Of a stretch of 64,000 bases of DNA, positions 60,665-64,000 are shown piece after piece. The notes under the pieces were generated by a model. It did no database searches and had not been told where the DNA came from. It saw only the letters and a list, made by a program, of their open reading frames with translations. Position numbers and translations under genes: made by a program. This DNA is from G963663525 sp963663525 (GTDB lineage Bacteria; Myxococcota_A; SURF-8; G963663525), in contig CAXXHC010000004.1 in NCBI GenBank assembly GCA_963663525.2, forward strand, positions 558,001 through 622,000, given 5' to 3'. Positions within the stretch are counted from its first letter, which is position 1. Each line of letters starts with the position of its first letter.

Positions 60665-61771
60665 TTACGTATCCCGAACGGTTTCGCAAAGCCGGATAAA
60701 TCTCCGGTCCCAATCGTCGAGGTGCGATTTTGCTTCGAATCTCCGATAGGCGTCGATGGGTTTTTGCGCACGGACTTGTTCCGGCTGCTCCACGTCGCGT
60801 TCCAGGCGGGCCAGCAGGTCGGCTTCATCCCGGTACAGACACTCCTCGTGCAGGGGTTCGGGCAGCAGTTCGGGATAGGCGAAGGCGTCCGGCAGGCGCG
60901 GACGACACCCTGCCGCGCAGGCCTCTGCGATGGAAATGCCGAAATTCTCCTGGAGCGCGCAGGACACCACCACGTCGCAACTCGCCAGCCATTTCGCATA
61001 GTTCCGCTCGTCTTCGACGAACCCGGCGTGCACGATATGTCCTGCTAGCGCGTCGAGAGAACCGGGTTCCACGCCGTTTCCGTAACGCTCTCCTAAAAGT
61101 ACGAGTTCGAAATCCAGCCCTTTTTCGTGCAGTTTTCTCATCGTTGCAATGAAGCGCTCCGGTTGCTTGTCGTAGTCCCAGCGGTGGTTCCATAAAACGC
61201 GCAACGGCCCGGATTTTTTCTGCGGGGCGAGGTCTTCGAAGCGCGACAAATCCAGCGGCAGATAGGCCACGTGCGACTTGGCGGCGAGTGGTTCGCCGAG
61301 TTCCTGGGGGTGCAAATCCGGAAAAGGTTTCCAAAAGTCGTCCAATTTCGCGAAAAAACGCGCCATACAGGTGCGGCTGTTCCACCAGATTTCATCGGCG
61401 GCGAGCATCGACGCCACCTGCCGCAACGGAATGTGCACGTCCGGGCGGTCGTGTTCGGGCAGGGGAAAGTCGAGTTGATGCTCGTGCATGAACATCACCG
61501 ATGGTATCGCGCGATATTTTTCGGGAAGCAGCCCTTTGAGTGTGGCGAGGTCGCAGTAATCGGTGGTGAACAGCAGGTCGAAGCGCTCGTTTTGTTCCAT
61601 AAGCCATTCCCGTAGCGCAAACGGACTATGTGCCTGACGCCATTTCCAAAAACGTCCGGGAAGGGTTTTCAGCGTGATTTCGTGCCTGCTGTGTTTCGCA
61701 ACCTGCCGTGCCACGTAGGCGTGGGAACCGGCGTGGTAGGGATCGAAATACAGCAGCTTCAGGCGCTTCAT
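60665..61771 (-). CDS. tRNA-queuosine alpha-mannosyltransferase-like (QTMAN/DUF3524) enzyme
   Basis: 368 residues. It resembles human GTDC1/QTMAN, the enzyme that mannosylates queuosine in tRNA-Asp. The N-terminus LKLLYFDPYHAGSHAYVARQ, TLPGRFWKWRQ, MFMHEHQLDFP and LAADEIWWNSRTCMARFF follows the DUF3524 order. The GT4 half has VLWNHRWDYDKQPERF, DVVVSCALQENFGISIAEACAAGC and EECLYRD. With queC/queE at 12 kb a queuosine substrate is plausible, but bacterial activity is not shown by sequence. The ATG at 61771 overlaps the upstream DUF1848 stop in ATGA. Confidence 0.85.
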   Translation of the reverse strand: MKRLKLLYFDPYHAGSHAYVARQVAKHSRHEITLKTLPGRFWKWRQAHSPFALREWLMEQNERFDLLFTTDYCDLATLKGLLPEKYRAIPSVMFMHEHQLDFPLPEHDRPDVHIPLRQVASMLAADEIWWNSRTCMARFFAKLDDFWKPFPDLHPQELGEPLAAKSHVAYLPLDLSRFEDLAPQKKSGPLRVLWNHRWDYDKQPERFIATMRKLHEKGLDFELVLLGERYGNGVEPGSLDALAGHIVHAGFVEDERNYAKWLASCDVVVSCALQENFGISIAEACAAGCRPRLPDAFAYPELLPEPLHEECLYRDEADLLARLERDVEQPEQVRAQKPIDAYRRFEAKSHLDDWDRRFIRLCETVRDT

Positions 61772-62712
61772 TTGGGGCCGAGTATCCATGGCGCATCCGG
61801 GTTGTGGCGGGTTCGGTGGTTTTCGCGGGCGCGTTCGGCCCGGTGATTGGCGTAACAATACAGGCAGCCGGTAGGGCAGCTATCCGGCGCGCCGATGTCC
61901 CGCGACTCGTGGCAGGCGCAACCCGGACGGGAAGGGGAGGGCGCGGCCCGCGTCTCGAAGCGCAGACCCCAGACGGATTCGAAAAGCTCCCGGTCCACGC
62001 AACGTGCCTTTGGAATCGTCGATGTAACAAACTCGTCGTTGGAACACACCGACAGCCGGATGCCGCGTGCGGCGGCGCATTGTTGCATGATTTCAAGCAG
62101 TTCCAGCGCTTTAGCGGATTCCAGCACTTTTGGATGATGGCGTTTCGTCACGGTTTTGTGGCGTTCCGGGTCGGGGCGGCGATACTTGATTTCCAGTTCC
62201 GGGGGCATCTGCTCGACGGTGCGAAGGTACGGTTCGACAAACGACACCAGCACCTGTTCCGTGACGCCTTCAAGGCTTCGTGCGAGGATTTCGAAGTGTT
62301 TTAGATGCCAGTCGGCAGGGGTGATCGCCGAGACGACGATGGGGTCGTATCGCCACAGCAGGGTATCGGGTCCGGCGACGTCCGCCACGGCTTTCATCGT
62401 TTCCAGCGAGCGGGCAACCTCCGGGCGGCGTGGCTCGAAACGGCGGGGCAGGCCGGTTAAAGTGTAATGGCAGACGTAAGGCCATTTCCGTTTCGCAAGC
62501 GAGCGCAACACCGGCAAAAAAGGCCGTGCGTTGCGGGTCCAGAACACGAACCCGGCCACGTCCTCGGGAAGCAGCGAGACCCGATGATGTTCGGCGCTGA
62601 AGGCGGTGCGATACTCGCAGAACCCGGCTTTGATGCGATTTTCGAACCACTTGCCGTAGTACGCGGGAAGATCGGTGCGGCGGCTGGCCGAAATGATCCG
62701 GGGTGCGGTCAT
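61768..62712 (-). CDS. DUF1848-family protein with C-terminal cysteine motif
   Basis: 314 residues. The N-terminus ISASRRTDLPAYYGKWFENRI, VSLLPEDVAGFVFWTRN and the late CACHESRDIGAPDSCPTGCLYCYAN match the DUF1848 pattern, with five clustered cysteines suggesting an iron-sulfur centre related to radical SAM proteins. The role is unknown. Overlaps the QTMAN-like gene in ATGA and lies 9 bases after the transglycosylase gene, so all three are probably one unit. Confidence 0.85.
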   Translation of the reverse strand: MTAPRIISASRRTDLPAYYGKWFENRIKAGFCEYRTAFSAEHHRVSLLPEDVAGFVFWTRNARPFLPVLRSLAKRKWPYVCHYTLTGLPRRFEPRRPEVARSLETMKAVADVAGPDTLLWRYDPIVVSAITPADWHLKHFEILARSLEGVTEQVLVSFVEPYLRTVEQMPPELEIKYRRPDPERHKTVTKRHHPKVLESAKALELLEIMQQCAAARGIRLSVCSNDEFVTSTIPKARCVDRELFESVWGLRFETRAAPSPSRPGCACHESRDIGAPDSCPTGCLYCYANHRAERARENHRTRHNPDAPWILGPK

Positions 62713-62721
62713 GTCCGTGCC

Positions 62722-64000
62722 CTAGGGAATCATGCCGACGGCGGGCGTGGGCGACGCCTGAAGACTGTTGCCGATATCGAGGCCGATTTTATCCTCGGTG
62801 TACAGGTAGCGGTACGTGCCGTACGTACGCAATACGCGCTTGGTATACAGGCGGGTTTCGCGGTAGGGAATCGACTCGATGAATTCGTCCAGCGCCATAT
62901 CGGAATGTTCGCGAACCCAGCGGCCCACCGCCGCACTTCCTGCGTTGTACGAGGCGATGGCCAGCGGCAGGCGACCGTCCCATTCGCGCATCAGTTGACC
63001 CAGGTGAAAAGCTCCGAAGCGGATGGCGGTTTCCGGCTGTTTGAGGCTGTCGAATTCAAACGATTCCTCGCCGAGATCCCGCGCGATGGCGCGCCCGGTG
63101 CTTTCGATGATCTGCATCAGCCCCAGCGCTTTGGCCGGCGACATGACGTCGGCCTGGAACGAGCTTTCCTCACGCATGATAGCATGGACGAACCACGGCA
63201 CGATGCCGCTTTTCGCGGCGTTGGACTCGACGAGATCCCGGTACGGGCGCGGATAGGCCAGCAGCCAGAACGAGCGCTGGCCGGGGTGAGGCCAGGTAAA
63301 CGTCCAGTCTTTGTATTCGATGCGGGGAATCCAGTGGCTGAACTGGTAGTTTCCCACCCGGTTGAAACTCCACGAGGCGATCCAGGGCAGTGTGTCGGGA
63401 AATCCCGTGTGATTCAGCAGGTGTTTCCATTCGCGGCGGGCTTCGTATTCCAGGCCCAGTTCGGTGAATTCGATGGCGCGCCGCACACCTTGATTCGCGC
63501 GCTCTTTACGGATGTCCAGGTCGAGGTCATCACCGAGTTGAATCGAGACCCAGCGGGGATTTTTCTTCGTGATATCGGGACGTTCGAAGCCGCCTTCATC
63601 CAGCCGGGCCAACGCCTGCATTCCGTAGTAGCTCAGCGGAAAACGCTCGACGAGCGCTGTCCAGATCTTCGCGGCCTGGATCTCCTGGCCCTGTTTTGCC
63701 AGAATCCGGGCGTCCCAATAATAGGCTTGCTGGGCGTCTACGGTGTCGGGTTTGAGGCGTTGAATGCCGCGCAACACGGCTTGTGCACGGTCGTATTGTT
63801 CGCTTCGGTAGAGCGTCCATGCGGCGAACCACGCCGCGTTGTCGGCGTGCTTGCAGGTGGGGAAATCCTCGAACACACGGATGTAATGATCCACGGCGGC
63901 GCGTTCGTTTCCGGCGTTTTGATAGGCGCGTGCCGCGAGGTAGCGGGCGTCGCAGGCGAGGGGGTGTTTCGGGTAGGTGCCGAGGAAGCGGTCGGCTTCT
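62722..64000 (-). CDS. Soluble lytic transglycosylase (Slt-type), 5'-truncated by the window edge
   Basis: At least 425 residues visible; the N-terminus is cut by the end of the window. The visible part starts with alpha-helical TPR-like repeats (as in Slt70's superhelix) and ends with a goose-type lysozyme-like SLT domain with catalytic Glu in REESSFQADVMSPAKALGLMQI, then SYNAGSAAVGRW and PYRETRLYTKRVLRTYGTYRYLY. It cleaves peptidoglycan in the periplasm. Its true start and signal peptide lie outside the window. Confidence 0.92.
   Translation of the reverse strand, partial: EADRFLGTYPKHPLACDARYLAARAYQNAGNERAAVDHYIRVFEDFPTCKHADNAAWFAAWTLYRSEQYDRAQAVLRGIQRLKPDTVDAQQAYYWDARILAKQGQEIQAAKIWTALVERFPLSYYGMQALARLDEGGFERPDITKKNPRWVSIQLGDDLDLDIRKERANQGVRRAIEFTELGLEYEARREWKHLLNHTGFPDTLPWIASWSFNRVGNYQFSHWIPRIEYKDWTFTWPHPGQRSFWLLAYPRPYRDLVESNAAKSGIVPWFVHAIMREESSFQADVMSPAKALGLMQIIESTGRAIARDLGEESFEFDSLKQPETAIRFGAFHLGQLMREWDGRLPLAIASYNAGSAAVGRWVREHSDMALDEFIESIPYRETRLYTKRVLRTYGTYRYLYTEDKIGLDIGNSLQASPTPAVGMIP

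Overview
The window reads as chromosome of a Gram-negative bacterium of deltaproteobacterial grade, for example Myxococcota/Bradymonadales or a neighbouring candidate phylum. The outer-membrane envelope is shown by lpxC, an lpxL-type acyltransferase, lptF/lptG, a TolC-type efflux operon and an 800-residue predicted porin-like protein. Several cysteine-rich lipoproteins, a 1150-residue TPR protein and a PhaR-type (PHB-accumulation N-domain) regulator fit that grade. The lineage call is an inference from gene content and was not tested phylogenetically. Genes are densely packed, and ATGA start/stop overlaps are common. No tRNA, rRNA or CRISPR array was found.

Layout. 0.4-8.6 kb: TPR protein, SDR, small lipoprotein, ruvB-lpxC, and a DEAD-box helicase on the minus strand. 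9.2-13.2 kb: a lipoprotein polysaccharide deacetylase and the queuosine genes queC-queE. 13.4-16.8 kb: rpsO, pnp and the PhaR-like regulator, with a clear promoter and two terminators. 16.8-23 kb: lpxL-like gene, a radical SAM/SPASM protein, folK, a small transaldolase, a lipoprotein and an archaeal-type gatE. 23-26.6 kb: SGNH hydrolase, metallophosphoesterase, inositol-monophosphatase-family enzyme. 26.6-28.7 kb: nested mobile elements around IS copy 1. 28.6-33.7 kb: lptFG, a small conserved protein and two glycosyltransferases. 34.1-34.3 kb: a solitary short element that is an unoccupied IS target. 34.6-36.8 kb: surE, a YqaA/DedA-like gene and a LysM/M23 lipoprotein. 36.8-40.1 kb: pentapeptide-repeat membrane protein and two secreted proteins. 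40.5-46.6 kb: RND efflux operon ending in a PII-like gene. 46.8-48.9 kb: catalase and DPSL-type ferritin. 49.4-51.4 kb: nested mobile elements around IS copy 2. 51.6-64 kb: outer-membrane protein, a polysaccharide pyruvyl-transferase/FrhB-type cluster, plsC, mnmA, a queuosine-mannosyltransferase-like enzyme, a DUF1848 protein and a 5'-truncated lytic transglycosylase.

The most striking content is the mobile DNA. Two copies of an IS110-family (IS1111-group) element lie in the same orientation 22.7 kb apart. Each sits at the same position inside a short element (here 'element A', terminal repeat close to TCAAGAATTGAATCGCC). A third, empty element A at 34.1-34.3 kb shows the target before insertion. 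Comparing empty and filled sites fixes the IS ends at a CA core. Downstream of the transposase, the IS contains four short segments. Two match the left and right halves of the empty target, and two match the two halves of the IS's own circular junction, in the order expected of a bridge (seeker) RNA. The guide RNA and both of its DNA substrates can therefore be read from this one window. A further 180-bp element ('element C', ends TAACCCGC) has inserted into both occupied element A copies, at different points and in opposite orientations. Two further hairpin repeat families (D and E) are dispersed in intergenic gaps.

Functional links: the queuosine genes (queC, queE) and the QTMAN-like glycosyltransferase, together with mnmA and gatE, give the window an unusual amount of tRNA-modification and charging biology. 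lpxC, lpxL-like, lptFG, plsC and the efflux operon are envelope functions. The 54-58 kb genes form a probable surface-polysaccharide modification cluster.
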